Assembly: GCA_022572335.1 (NCBI GenBank)
Contig: JACZWD010000013.1
Coordinates: 1-20,101 of the forward strand
Length of the DNA: 20,101 nucleotides
Reading direction: 5' to 3'
Origin: Pseudomonadota bacterium
GTDB taxonomy: Bacteria > Pseudomonadota > Alphaproteobacteria > Rhodospirillales > 2-02-FULL-58-16
The notes beneath the pieces are model-generated. The model was not told the DNA's origin, did no database searches, and was given only the letters and a program-made list of their open reading frames with translations. How positions within the stretch are numbered: the stretch's first letter is position 1; every line of letters begins with the position of its first letter. Positions 7,814 to 15,007 of this stretch are shown one piece after another. A program made the translations under genes and the position numbers.

Positions 7814-8164
7814 TTGAAGATCAGTCACGAGTTTGCCGCCCGCCTTGAAAGCCGGAGGCCGAACGAAATGGTCCGCGCCGTTGTCATGTTGGAAACGGAG
7901 CGAACCGCTAAACGGACCGGCCGCCGCGCATCGCGGATGCAACGAAAAATGTTGACCGAAGCGGCGCAGCGCTCGGTCGAGGCGGCGGCGGATGACATCG
8001 CCGAAATCCTCGAAAGATTCGGCGGGCACCGACTGGGGAGAAATCTTGATACACGGGGTAGCTTGGCCGGAGAGCCCCCGCCCGCCGGCATCAAGGCCCT
8101 GACCGAATGTCCGCAAGTGCGGGCCATAGTGGAAGACCAACCGCTTTCGTTGATCTCCAAATAG
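7814..8164 (+). CDS. Small stand-alone I9-propeptide-like protein (putative protease inhibitor)
   Basis: This is a 116-residue protein if it starts at TTG 7814. I prefer that start because AAGGGGA lies at 7801-7807, about seven bases upstream, and because the homology begins there. A longer reading from ATG 7706 would overlap the protease gene by 55 bases. Its N-terminus KIS..F...L....PNE...AVV aligns with residues 6-28 of the neighbouring protease (KIS..F...L....PNE...AIV). Its C-terminus, ALTECPQVRAIVEDQPLSL, matches the propeptide end LAENPDVVAIMPNQ. The middle is basic and then helical-looking. It has no catalytic domain and no signal peptide. It looks like a separated copy of the protease prodomain, and may act in trans as inhibitor or folding helper. 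I know no close family member. Confidence 0.78.
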   Translation: MKISHEFAARLESRRPNEMVRAVVMLETERTAKRTGRRASRMQRKMLTEAAQRSVEAAADDIAEILERFGGHRLGRNLDTRGSLAGEPPPAGIKALTECPQVRAIVEDQPLSLISK

Positions 8165-8203
8165 TCGGTCCCCCTAGGACCGGGATCGCCGGACAGCTTC
8201 TCG

Positions 8204-8330
8204 GATGATACCCATAGGACAGTCTTACGAGTTCATCCGGCAAGGCGCGTGGCGCGCCGTGATGCTGGAGCATCACCAGCGCCGCGCAACGCCGCCGGTG
8301 GGCTCGGAAGACTGTCCTATGGGCACCATA
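8204..8330. repeat. 127-base imperfect palindrome inside the island's right end
   Basis: Perfect 16-base arms lie at 8211-8226 (CCCATAGGACAGTCTT) and 8308-8323; with the flanks, 20 of 23 bases pair. The apex 8259-8276 is a perfect 8-base stem, GTGATGCT / AGCATCAC, around GG. The intervening bases are also largely complementary, so the entire element can fold into one long hairpin. It follows the inhibitor-like gene by about 40 bases and ends 20 bases before the right direct repeat. It could terminate or stabilise the island transcript, or be a MITE-like insertion of the same family as 12-105. Confidence 0.8.
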
Positions 8331-8349
8331 TGTCTGACTTAGACCACTT

Positions 8350-8381
8350 GGCCGTTCCTATCCCGTCTCCTGCCGCGGACG
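8350..8381. repeat. Right direct repeat (attR-like, native rppH 3' end)
   Basis: This copy contains the rppH stop codon (8358-8360) and its last seven sense codons, and pairs with 3377-3408. If the usual rule for integration into gene 3' ends holds, this copy came in with the island and the left copy is the displaced original. Confidence 0.85.
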
Positions 8382-8861
8382 GGTGGTCAGGTGACGGAAC
8401 TCGGCGACAATGTTTTCATAGAGGGCGCGCTTGAAGGGAACGATCAGCCGGGGCAGGTCCTCCATCGCCACCCATTTGGCGTCGGTGAATTCCGGACACG
8501 CACTGGCGTTCAGGTCGATGTCCGCGTCCGCGCCGGTGAACCTGAGGGCGAACCACTTTTGCATCTGGCCGCGGTACCGTCCGCCCCACACCGTGTCCGC
8601 CAATTCGCCGGGCAGGTCGTAACACATCCACCCTGCGCTTTCGGCGATGATCTCGGCCTTGTCCGTGCCGATCTCCTCGGCCAGTTCCCTGAGCACGGCC
8701 TGGCGCGGGGTCTCGCCGTCCTCGATGCCGCCCTGGGGCAGTTGCCACGCCTCGCCGGGCGTGTCGATGCGCCGGGCGACGAACACCTTTCCCTCGGCGT
8801 CGAAGAGCACCGCCCCCACGCCCCTGCGGTAGGGCCGCCGGGGCGGGTCCTCCGATGTCAT
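8358..8861 (-). CDS. rppH: RNA pyrophosphohydrolase (Nudix)
   Basis: This 167-residue Nudix hydrolase removes pyrophosphate from triphosphorylated mRNA 5' ends and so starts RNase E-dependent decay. The Nudix box GX5EX7REUXEEXGU is complete at residues 44-66 (G44, E50, R58, E59, E62, E63, G65). YRRGVGAVLF (11-20) and WQLPQGGIEDGE (39-50) are typical of the alphaproteobacterial RppH/IalA group. The ATG (8861-8859) overlaps the upstream deacetylase stop in an ATGA, so the gene is translationally coupled to it. Its last codons form the direct repeat at the island edge, and the reading frame is intact, so the insertion appears to have preserved the protein. Confidence 0.95.
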   Translation of the reverse strand: MTSEDPPRRPYRRGVGAVLFDAEGKVFVARRIDTPGEAWQLPQGGIEDGETPRQAVLRELAEEIGTDKAEIIAESAGWMCYDLPGELADTVWGGRYRGQMQKWFALRFTGADADIDLNASACPEFTDAKWVAMEDLPRLIVPFKRALYENIVAEFRHLTTRPRQETG

Positions 8862-10195
8862 CGCGTACGCTGCCTGAGCGCGATGGCGGAAACGGGGGCG
8901 AGGGCCAGGTTCTTGCCTTCCAGCGTGGCGGCCCACGCGGCGATACGCTCCAGGGTGGCGGGATTGGGCGCGGCCATGGCCACGGCCGTGGTGCGTTTGC
9001 GGACGATGGCCTCGAGCTCGGCAAGCCGAATGTCGATGGAGGCCCTGGAGGGATTCTCGTCCAGGACCAAATCGTTGGCCACGTGCGGCAGGTCGATCTC
9101 GGCGGCGATCTCCGGCGCCAGGGTCTTCGGCGCCCGCACCGCCTCGACGAACAACAGGCCCCGTCCCCTCAGCGCCTCGAGAACCGGACGCAACTGCTCC
9201 TCGGTGGTGGTGAACCCGGACCCCATGAGGGTGATCACGCCGACGTAACCGGACAGCCGGCTGAGCACGAACTCCAGGCGCTTGAGGTTGGCCGCCGGGG
9301 CGAGTGCGGTCCTCAGCGCATACGGTCCGGGATCGTGGACCGGGAAGTTGGCGGACTCCATGGGCAGGGACAGCAACACCTCGTGCCCCGCTTCCCGGGC
9401 CAGGGGAATCCAGTCGTCCAGACCCTTGGCATAGGGGTCGAAGGCCAGAGTCACCGATCCCGGAAGCCGCGTGATGGCGGCCTCGGTGGCGGCCTGGCTC
9501 AGCCCCAGGCCGGTGACGATGACGGCGATGCGCGGGCGTTCGTCGCGGGCGTCGAAGGGCCGGGCGTAGACTCGCCACGGCCGGCGGCCGTCGGCGCCGA
9601 CCCGGGGCAGGGGACCGTAGGCGCCCTGTTCGACCAGGGCCGGATCCGGAACCCGGGCCAGCGGCGGCTCGACGGGCACCTCGGCCATGTTGGAAAACGC
9701 CACCAGGCTGACCGGCGAAACCAACACGCTCATGTCCGGCCTCTCGGCGTCGGCGCCTTCGGTATCGCCGGCCACGGTACCGTCCGCTTCCGCGGACGCC
9801 TGACGGTCCCCGGTCCCGGCGTTGCCCGGCGGCGTCAGGATGCCTTCGTCGGGGGCGCCGGCCAATGGGGGAATAGCCAGCTCGACGCGGGGGACGCCGG
9901 GCTCGGGTCCATACCCGGTCTCCCCGGCGTCACTGCCCAGGAACATCCATCCGCCTACGCCGAGGACGGCGAGGGCGGCCGCGGAGGCCCCCGCCCCGAC
10001 GATGATCAGGCGCCCCTTGCCGCCACCCGCGGAGTCCTGCGCCCCGTCCGCCGCATCCTCCGGGTCGTCACCGGCGGGCGCGCCGGTTTCATCCTCCGGC
10101 TTCCCGGAGTCCGCATCCTCGAAATCGTCGGCCTGGTCCTTCCGGCGCGCACCCTTGCCGAATCCCAGGCCCTTGAGAGTGAAGGGGAGTTTCAC
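8858..10195 (-). CDS. Divergent polysaccharide deacetylase (DUF610-type), membrane-anchored
   Basis: A 445-residue protein. An acidic, low-complexity cytoplasmic N-terminus is followed by a single membrane segment (about 62-86), a proline/glycine-rich linker (about 90-215) and a C-terminal NodB-like barrel (about 220-440) with RIAVIVTGLGLS, VTLAFDPYAKGL and GHEVLLSLPMES, typical of the divergent polysaccharide deacetylase family. The family usually sits beside envC and ctpA, as here, and is presumed to work in the periplasm on cell-wall glycans. The usual metal-ligand Asp pair is replaced by TG (228-229), and the His expected before MG is Leu323 (ITLMG), so catalysis is doubtful. The start is GTG with AAAGG seven bases upstream; the 61-base gap to ctpA holds only this leader. 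Confidence 0.88.
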   Translation of the reverse strand: MKLPFTLKGLGFGKGARRKDQADDFEDADSGKPEDETGAPAGDDPEDAADGAQDSAGGGKGRLIIVGAGASAAALAVLGVGGWMFLGSDAGETGYGPEPGVPRVELAIPPLAGAPDEGILTPPGNAGTGDRQASAEADGTVAGDTEGADAERPDMSVLVSPVSLVAFSNMAEVPVEPPLARVPDPALVEQGAYGPLPRVGADGRRPWRVYARPFDARDERPRIAVIVTGLGLSQAATEAAITRLPGSVTLAFDPYAKGLDDWIPLAREAGHEVLLSLPMESANFPVHDPGPYALRTALAPAANLKRLEFVLSRLSGYVGVITLMGSGFTTTEEQLRPVLEALRGRGLLFVEAVRAPKTLAPEIAAEIDLPHVANDLVLDENPSRASIDIRLAELEAIVRKRTTAVAMAAPNPATLERIAAWAATLEGKNLALAPVSAIALRQRTR

Positions 10196-10256
10196 ACCTG
10201 CACCTTTCCTGGCACTCCCGTCGAGTGGTTAGCTGTTACAGGCCACTACCGTCCCG

Positions 10257-11600
10257 TCAACTGCCTTTCACCGAGATCCTTTCCGAGAACAGGGAAAGGC
10301 CGCGCAGCAGGTCAAGCGCCCGTCCGAGCTGGTAATCCTCCGGGGCCGGCTTCTTCGCCTCCTTTTCGGCGTCTCCGGCGTCCGCGCCGTCGGGCTTGGC
10401 TTTGCCTGTGCCTTCGGGCTTTTTTTCGTCGGACTTGTCGGCGGCGGCGTTCCCGTTGTCCAGGGCGCCCCGCAGGTCCGCTTCCCGCCGGCGGGCGGGC
10501 TGCTCGACTTTCTCGATACGGGCCTGCTCGACCACGATGTCGGGCTCGATGCCGACGGCCTGGATGGAGCGCCCCGAGGGCGTGAAGTAGCGCGCCGTGG
10601 TCAGCCGCATGGCGCCATGCCCGGACAGCGGAATGATGGTCTGGACCGACCCCTTGCCAAAGGACTTGGTGCCGAGCACGAGGGCACGCTGGTGGTCCTG
10701 CAAGGCCCCGGCGACGATCTCGGACGCCGATGCCGAGCCCCCGTTAATCAGCACCACCATGGGCACCCCTTTGGCCAGGTCGCCGGGATGGGCGTTGAAG
10801 CGCTGCGTGTCCTCGGCCCGGCGGGAGCGCGTGGAAACGATCTCGCCCTTGTCCAAAAACGCATCCGCGATGGCCACGGCCTGATCCAACAGGCCGCCCG
10901 GGTTGTTGCGCAGATCGAGCACGATGCCCTGCAATTCGTCGCCGATTTCCTCTTGGAACTTGGCCATCACCTTCTTCACGCCCTTCTCCGCCTGCTCGTT
11001 GAAGGAGGTCACGCGCAGGTAGCCGATCTTCCCTTCCAGGCGCGAGCGCACGGAACGGATCTTGATAATGGCGCGGGTGATGGTGACATCGAACGGCGGG
11101 CGCCCGGCGCGGCGGATGGTCAGACGGATGTCCGTACCGACGCGGCCGCGCATCTTTTCGACCGCTTCGGCGAGGGTCAGCCCGAGCACCGGCTCGCCGT
11201 CCAGATGGCTGACCAGGTCGCCGGGCTCGATGCCGGCGCGGAACGCCGGGGTGTCGTCGATGGGCGAAACCACCTTGACCAGTCCGGCGTCCATGGTGAC
11301 CTCGATTCCCAGGCCCCCGAACTCGCCGCGGGTCTGCACCTGCATCTCGCGGAAGCTTTTGGCGTTCAGGTAGCTGGAATGGGGATCCAGCGAGGTCAAC
11401 ATGCCGGTGATGGCGGCCTCTATCAACTCCTGGTCGTCGGCCTCCTCGACGTAATCGGCGCGCACGCGCTCGAAGACATCCCCGAAAAGGTTGAGAAGCC
11501 GGTACGTATCAGGGCTGTTTTTGGTATTTTCGGCCGCATCGGCCCGGGGCAAAACCAGAAGGGCGACCATGGCGGCCACCAGAAGCATTCGTGTTTTCAT
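10257..11600 (-). CDS. ctpA: S41 carboxyl-terminal processing protease
   Basis: A 447-residue periplasmic protease. The signal peptide covers about 1-22 (MLLVAAMVALLVL..ADA). A PDZ domain lies at about 90-170 (GGLGIEV, PAFRAGIEPGDLV) and the S41 core at about 185-360. The catalytic dyad is inferred from spacing as Ser291 (GGSASASE) and Lys316 (FGKGSVQ), 25 apart as in CtpB/Prc, with Gln320. After residue 360 comes a charged, Lys/Ala/Asp-rich linker and a short helical end. The family trims C-termini of envelope proteins and controls peptidoglycan hydrolases. The ATG overlaps the envC stop (ATGA), so amidase activator and protease are co-translated. Confidence 0.95.
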   Translation of the reverse strand: MKTRMLLVAAMVALLVLPRADAAENTKNSPDTYRLLNLFGDVFERVRADYVEEADDQELIEAAITGMLTSLDPHSSYLNAKSFREMQVQTRGEFGGLGIEVTMDAGLVKVVSPIDDTPAFRAGIEPGDLVSHLDGEPVLGLTLAEAVEKMRGRVGTDIRLTIRRAGRPPFDVTITRAIIKIRSVRSRLEGKIGYLRVTSFNEQAEKGVKKVMAKFQEEIGDELQGIVLDLRNNPGGLLDQAVAIADAFLDKGEIVSTRSRRAEDTQRFNAHPGDLAKGVPMVVLINGGSASASEIVAGALQDHQRALVLGTKSFGKGSVQTIIPLSGHGAMRLTTARYFTPSGRSIQAVGIEPDIVVEQARIEKVEQPARRREADLRGALDNGNAAADKSDEKKPEGTGKAKPDGADAGDAEKEAKKPAPEDYQLGRALDLLRGLSLFSERISVKGS

Positions 11601-12835
11601 CCTCTTACCTTACCTTTGCGCGCGACCAGCCATGGCAGGGGGTTGATCGGCTGGCCGTTCCTACGCAGTTCCATGTAGAGGGCTGGGTTTCCGTTTTCCG
11701 GGCGTCCCATGATGCCGACCGGCTCGCCGCCCAGAATCCATTGCCCGATGACGCCGTCGATGCGGGCCAGACCCGCAAGCAGGCTATAATATCCTTCGCC
11801 GTGTTCGATGATCAAGAGTTGCCCGTATTTGCGGAACGGGCCGGCGAAGACGACCCGTCCTTCGTGGGGGGAAACCACCTGGGCGCCGGCCCGGGTCTCG
11901 ATCGTGATTCCCTTGCGGGTCAGGCCGGTCCCGGTGGCCTGCCCGTAGCGTCCCGTCAGCCGGCCCACGGCCGGAAACGGCAGCATGCCCCGGGCCTTGG
12001 AGATGGACGGGGCCTCCCCGCCCAGGCTCGCCGGCAGGGTCCCGGGCCGCGCCGTATCCTCGGCGGCGGCCTTTGCTTTTGCCTCGCGTTCGTGGCGTTC
12101 CTTCTCCAGGCGGGCAAGCAGGTCCCGCAAATCCTGCGCCTCGTGCGCCAGGGCCTGAACCCGGCGCGCCGCCTCGCGGGCCTGGGTGGCGGTGCGGCGC
12201 TTAAGCTCCGTCTTGCGCGCCAGCAGCGTGTTCAAATGGGCCCGCTGCTCCGCCAGCCCGGCGACGGCACTGGCCAACTGCAGGCGCCGCTCGCTGGCCT
12301 CGCGGCGGGCGCGGGCGAGCCCGGCGAGGTCGGCGCGCAGACGATCGGCGCGCCGTTCGATCTCAGGCACGGCGGCGCGGAGCAAAATGGCGCTGCGCAC
12401 CGTCTGCGACAGGCTCATGGGTTGGGCGATCATCGCCTCCGGGGGATGGAGGGCGAGGCGTTGGAGCGCCATGAGCACGCCCACGGACTGGTCGCGGCGC
12501 GCCGCCAAGCTGGCGCTTTTCTCCGCTTCGGTTTGCGCCAGTTTGGCCAGCCTGGCCTCCAGCCGTGAGATCTCGGCCTCGCTGTCCTGGATGGCGCGGG
12601 CGGCGGCCACCCGGTCGCGTTGCAGCCGGCGCACCTCGCTCTCCAGGCCGGCGGTCCTGAGCTCCAGGTCCTGGGCCTGCTTGCGGCCCGCATCGAGGGC
12701 GCGCTCGATGTCGTCCAGGCGGCGGCCGGCGTCGGCGTCCGGTGACAGGGCCAAGGCGCCTGCCGCCGGCACCGCCAGCCACCCGGCCACCACAAGGCTC
12801 GTCAACGCGCCGTTCGGGAGGCGAAGTTTGCCCAT
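11597..12835 (-). CDS. envC: EnvC-like murein hydrolase activator (coiled coil + degenerate LytM)
   Basis: A 412-residue exported protein: signal peptide about 1-30, long coiled coils about 38-255 rich in Arg, Glu and Leu, and a LytM/M23 fold about 285-400 (GRLTGRYG, GQLLIIEHGEGYYSLL, NPALYMELRRNGQPINP). The zinc-binding residues of active M23 peptidases are missing: the HxxxD region reads LTRKGITIE and the later His is Leu (YSLLAGL). This is the known pattern of EnvC, which activates cell-separation amidases rather than cutting wall itself. The start ATG at 12835 follows the gpmI stop by two bases. Upstream in-frame codons exist but lie inside gpmI and lack a signal peptide, so they are rejected. 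Confidence 0.92.
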   Translation of the reverse strand: MGKLRLPNGALTSLVVAGWLAVPAAGALALSPDADAGRRLDDIERALDAGRKQAQDLELRTAGLESEVRRLQRDRVAAARAIQDSEAEISRLEARLAKLAQTEAEKSASLAARRDQSVGVLMALQRLALHPPEAMIAQPMSLSQTVRSAILLRAAVPEIERRADRLRADLAGLARARREASERRLQLASAVAGLAEQRAHLNTLLARKTELKRRTATQAREAARRVQALAHEAQDLRDLLARLEKERHEREAKAKAAAEDTARPGTLPASLGGEAPSISKARGMLPFPAVGRLTGRYGQATGTGLTRKGITIETRAGAQVVSPHEGRVVFAGPFRKYGQLLIIEHGEGYYSLLAGLARIDGVIGQWILGGEPVGIMGRPENGNPALYMELRRNGQPINPLPWLVARKGKVRG

Positions 12836-12837
12836 CG

Positions 12838-14409
12838 TTATTGGGCGGCGGCGCGCACGCCGTCCTCGCACAGCAGCGACCGGCCGGTCATTTCCTCGGG
12901 CCGGGGAAGGCCGAGCAGCCCGAGGACCGTCGGCGCCACGTCCGCCAGCCGGCCGTCGCGCAACGCCGGCGCCCGGCCATTGACCAGGATCACCGGCACC
13001 AGGTTCATGGTATGGGCGGTGTGGGGTTGCCCGGTGGAGCCGTCGCGCATCATTTCCAGGTTGCCGTGGTCCGCCGTGATCAACAGCACGCCGCCCCTCT
13101 TCCTGACCGCCGTCTCCAGCCGGCCGAGGCACCCGTCTATGCACTGGGCCGCCTTGATGGCGGCCTCCAGCTTGCCCGTGTGGCCCACCATGTCGCCGTT
13201 GGCGTAGTTGACGACGACCAGATCGAAGCGGCCCGATTCGATAGCCTGGACCAGTTTGTCGGTGACCTCGACGGCCGACATTTCGGGCTTGAGGTCATAG
13301 GTGGCGACCTTGGGCGAGGGCACCAGAATCCTTTCTTCGCCCGGATATTCCGCCTCGCGGCCGCCGTTGAGGAAGAAGGTGACGTGGGCGTACTTCTCGG
13401 TTTCGGCGATGCGCAGCTGGGTCATGCCCGCCTCCGAAACCAGTTGCCCCAGGATGTTGTCCAGTTCGGGCGATGGGAAAAGGGCGGAGAAAAAGCGGTT
13501 CAGATCGGTGGAGTACTCGACCATGCCGACACCGGCCGCAAGGTCGGCGACGCGGGAACGCCGGAAGCCGTCGAAGCCGGGATCGGCAAGCGCGCTCAGG
13601 ATCTCCCGCGCCCGGTCGGCGCGGAAGTTGGCCATCAGCACGCCATCGCCGTCGGCCATGCCCGCGTAGCCCCCGATCACGGTCGGCAGCACGAACTCGT
13701 CGGTGGCGCCCAGCCCGTAGCTCTGGTCGATGGCGGCGAGCGCCTCGGGCGCCGTCTCGCCCACGGCCTCGACCAGGGCCGCGTAGGCCTTTTCCACCCG
13801 CTCCCAGCGCTTGTCCCGGTCCATGGCGTAATAGCGGCCGCTCACCGTGCCCACGGCGAGGTCCGGCACGGTGGACACGTCGGCAAGGAAGCGCGCCATG
13901 AATTCCCCGGCGCTTTTGGGCGGCGTATCGCGGCCGTCGAGGAAGGCGTGTACGCAAACCGGAACCCCGGCCCCGCCGACGATGCCGGCCAGGGCCGCCA
14001 TGTGGTCCTGGTGGGAATGCACGCCGCCCGGCGACAAAAGCCCCATCAGGTGGCACCTGCCGCCGCTTGCCCGCAGCCGCTCGACCAGGTCCTCGAGCAC
14101 CGGGCTCGCGGCCAGGGTACCGTCGGCGATGGCGGCGTCGACGCGCGGCAGGTCCTGGGTCACGACGCGGCCCGAGCCCAGGCTCATGTGGCCGACCTCG
14201 GAGTTGCCCATCTGCCCGGCGGGCAGACCCACGTCCTCGGCCGAGGCGATCAGGCGCGCCATCGGATATTGGCTGGTGAATCGGTCCCAGGTGGGCGTTT
14301 CAGCCAAGGCGATGGCATTGTCATCGGCATCCGGCCTGTCGCCCCAGCCGTCGAGGATGCAGAGGACGACCGGACGGGGCCGCGCCTCATCGCTTCGGGT
14401 ATCGGCCAT
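12838..14409 (-). CDS. gpmI: 2,3-bisphosphoglycerate-independent phosphoglycerate mutase
   Basis: A 523-residue dimanganese enzyme interconverting 3- and 2-phosphoglycerate in glycolysis. The first metal motif LDGWG contains Asp20, and the phosphorylated nucleophile is Ser70 in GQMGNSEVGHMS (65-76). HSHQDH, DGRDTPP, FRADRAREI and the C-terminal ITADHGN metal site are all present. Length is normal. It begins the envelope sub-operon envC-ctpA-deacetylase-rppH, a common arrangement in alphaproteobacteria. The upstream gap of 59 bases contains an AT-rich TATATT about ten bases from the start but no convincing -35 box, so an own promoter is only possible. Confidence 0.97.
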   Translation of the reverse strand: MADTRSDEARPRPVVLCILDGWGDRPDADDNAIALAETPTWDRFTSQYPMARLIASAEDVGLPAGQMGNSEVGHMSLGSGRVVTQDLPRVDAAIADGTLAASPVLEDLVERLRASGGRCHLMGLLSPGGVHSHQDHMAALAGIVGGAGVPVCVHAFLDGRDTPPKSAGEFMARFLADVSTVPDLAVGTVSGRYYAMDRDKRWERVEKAYAALVEAVGETAPEALAAIDQSYGLGATDEFVLPTVIGGYAGMADGDGVLMANFRADRAREILSALADPGFDGFRRSRVADLAAGVGMVEYSTDLNRFFSALFPSPELDNILGQLVSEAGMTQLRIAETEKYAHVTFFLNGGREAEYPGEERILVPSPKVATYDLKPEMSAVEVTDKLVQAIESGRFDLVVVNYANGDMVGHTGKLEAAIKAAQCIDGCLGRLETAVRKRGGVLLITADHGNLEMMRDGSTGQPHTAHTMNLVPVILVNGRAPALRDGRLADVAPTVLGLLGLPRPEEMTGRSLLCEDGVRAAAQ

Positions 14410-14468
14410 GGCCTTAATATATGTTGAAACCGGGCTTCGACGATAGCCTGAAGGCGCTTAACAACTTG

Positions 14469-14942
14469 CTAACCGCGGTGATAGGGATGACCCGAAAGGA
14501 TAGTCTGGGCGCGGTAGATCTGCTCGGCCAGCATGCCGCGCACCAGCAGATGCGGCCACGTCATGGACCCGAGCGAGAGAACCAGGTCGGCGCGTCCGAT
14601 CACCGATTCGTCCAATCCGTCGGTGCCGCCGATGAGGAACGCCAGATTCCCGACCCCTGAATCCCGCCACCCGCCGATTCGTCGGGCAAAGGCGGCGCTG
14701 GTGAGGGTCCGCCCCCCCTCGTCCAGCACGACGACGGCGGCGCCCTCGGGCACGGCGGCCAAAAGGCGCTTGGCCTCGCGCTTTTTACGCTCGCCCGGCG
14801 GCAGGGCGTGCACCTCCGTCACCTCCTTGAGCACCAGCGGCGGTGAGATGCGGCGCGCGTAGCGATCGAACAGGGCGCGCTCGTGGGCACCCCTCACCCG
14901 GCCGCGGCCGAAACGGCCGACGGCGGCCATGAGAATGCGCAT
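14469..14942 (-). CDS. rlmH: 23S rRNA (pseudouridine-1915-N3)-methyltransferase
   Basis: A 157-residue SPOUT-class methyltransferase that modifies helix 69 of 23S rRNA on assembled 70S ribosomes, using S-adenosylmethionine. The cofactor knot is visible as FLIGGTDG (102-109) and LSLGSMTWPHLLVRGMLAEQ (122-141), ending YRAQTILSGHPYHR, the characteristic C-terminus. Length matches the family (about 155). It lies directly after rsfS, a frequent pairing. A 37-base inverted repeat fills most of the gap between them, so the leader of this gene carries a hairpin 28 bases before the ATG. Confidence 0.96.
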   Translation of the reverse strand: MRILMAAVGRFGRGRVRGAHERALFDRYARRISPPLVLKEVTEVHALPPGERKKREAKRLLAAVPEGAAVVVLDEGGRTLTSAAFARRIGGWRDSGVGNLAFLIGGTDGLDESVIGRADLVLSLGSMTWPHLLVRGMLAEQIYRAQTILSGHPYHRG

Positions 14943-14970
14943 GGCGCGTTTCCCCCTTCGGGACCAGGGT

Positions 14971-15007
14971 TATACCAAGGAGCCATGATCGGCGATCCTT
15001 GGTATCA
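14971..15007. repeat. Short TACCAAGG palindrome between rsfS and rlmH
   Basis: Perfect 10-base arms ATACCAAGGA (14972-14981) and TCCTTGGTAT (14996-15005) flank a 14-base loop. The right half continues into the rsfS stop codon (15005-15007). Positions 14983-15007 match 116-140 at 21 of 25 bases. This looks like a minimal two-armed copy of the same repeat family; it may form a transcript hairpin ahead of rlmH. Confidence 0.75.

Larger units (their letters stand above)
3377..8381. mobile_element. ~5 kb NACHT-protease island inserted at the 3' end of rppH
   Basis: The island is bounded by direct repeats 3377-3408 and 8350-8381 (27 of 32 bases identical, 21-base core with one mismatch). The right copy is the real end of rppH; the left copy encodes the same terminal residues RPRQETG and stop. 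This is the footprint expected when an element integrates at a gene's 3' end and restores that end. All three cargo genes are on the plus strand, while every other gene in the window is on the minus strand. No integrase or transposase is visible inside, so movement must have relied on a lost or trans-acting recombinase, or on homologous exchange. The boundaries are seen; the mechanism is inferred. Confidence 0.8.

Noticed and set aside
8204..8330. Integron attC site closing a defence cassette
   Set aside because: Length and folding are suitable, but I found no RYYYAAC / GTTRRRY core sites at its ends and no integrase; the rppH repeats explain the boundaries better.
3377..8381. Direct repeats as a transposon target-site duplication
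   Set aside because: They are longer than typical duplications, have diverged with synonymous changes, and coincide exactly with a gene's 3' end, which fits site-specific integration better.
8862..9578. N-terminal extension of rppH to a 406-residue protein
   Set aside because: The extra part lies inside the deacetylase gene in another frame; the ATG at 8861 in an ATGA overlap gives a normal RppH.
12742..14427. Long plus-strand open frame (561 codons) opposite gpmI
   Set aside because: A shadow of gpmI; composition is that of a reverse-complement frame with no motifs.
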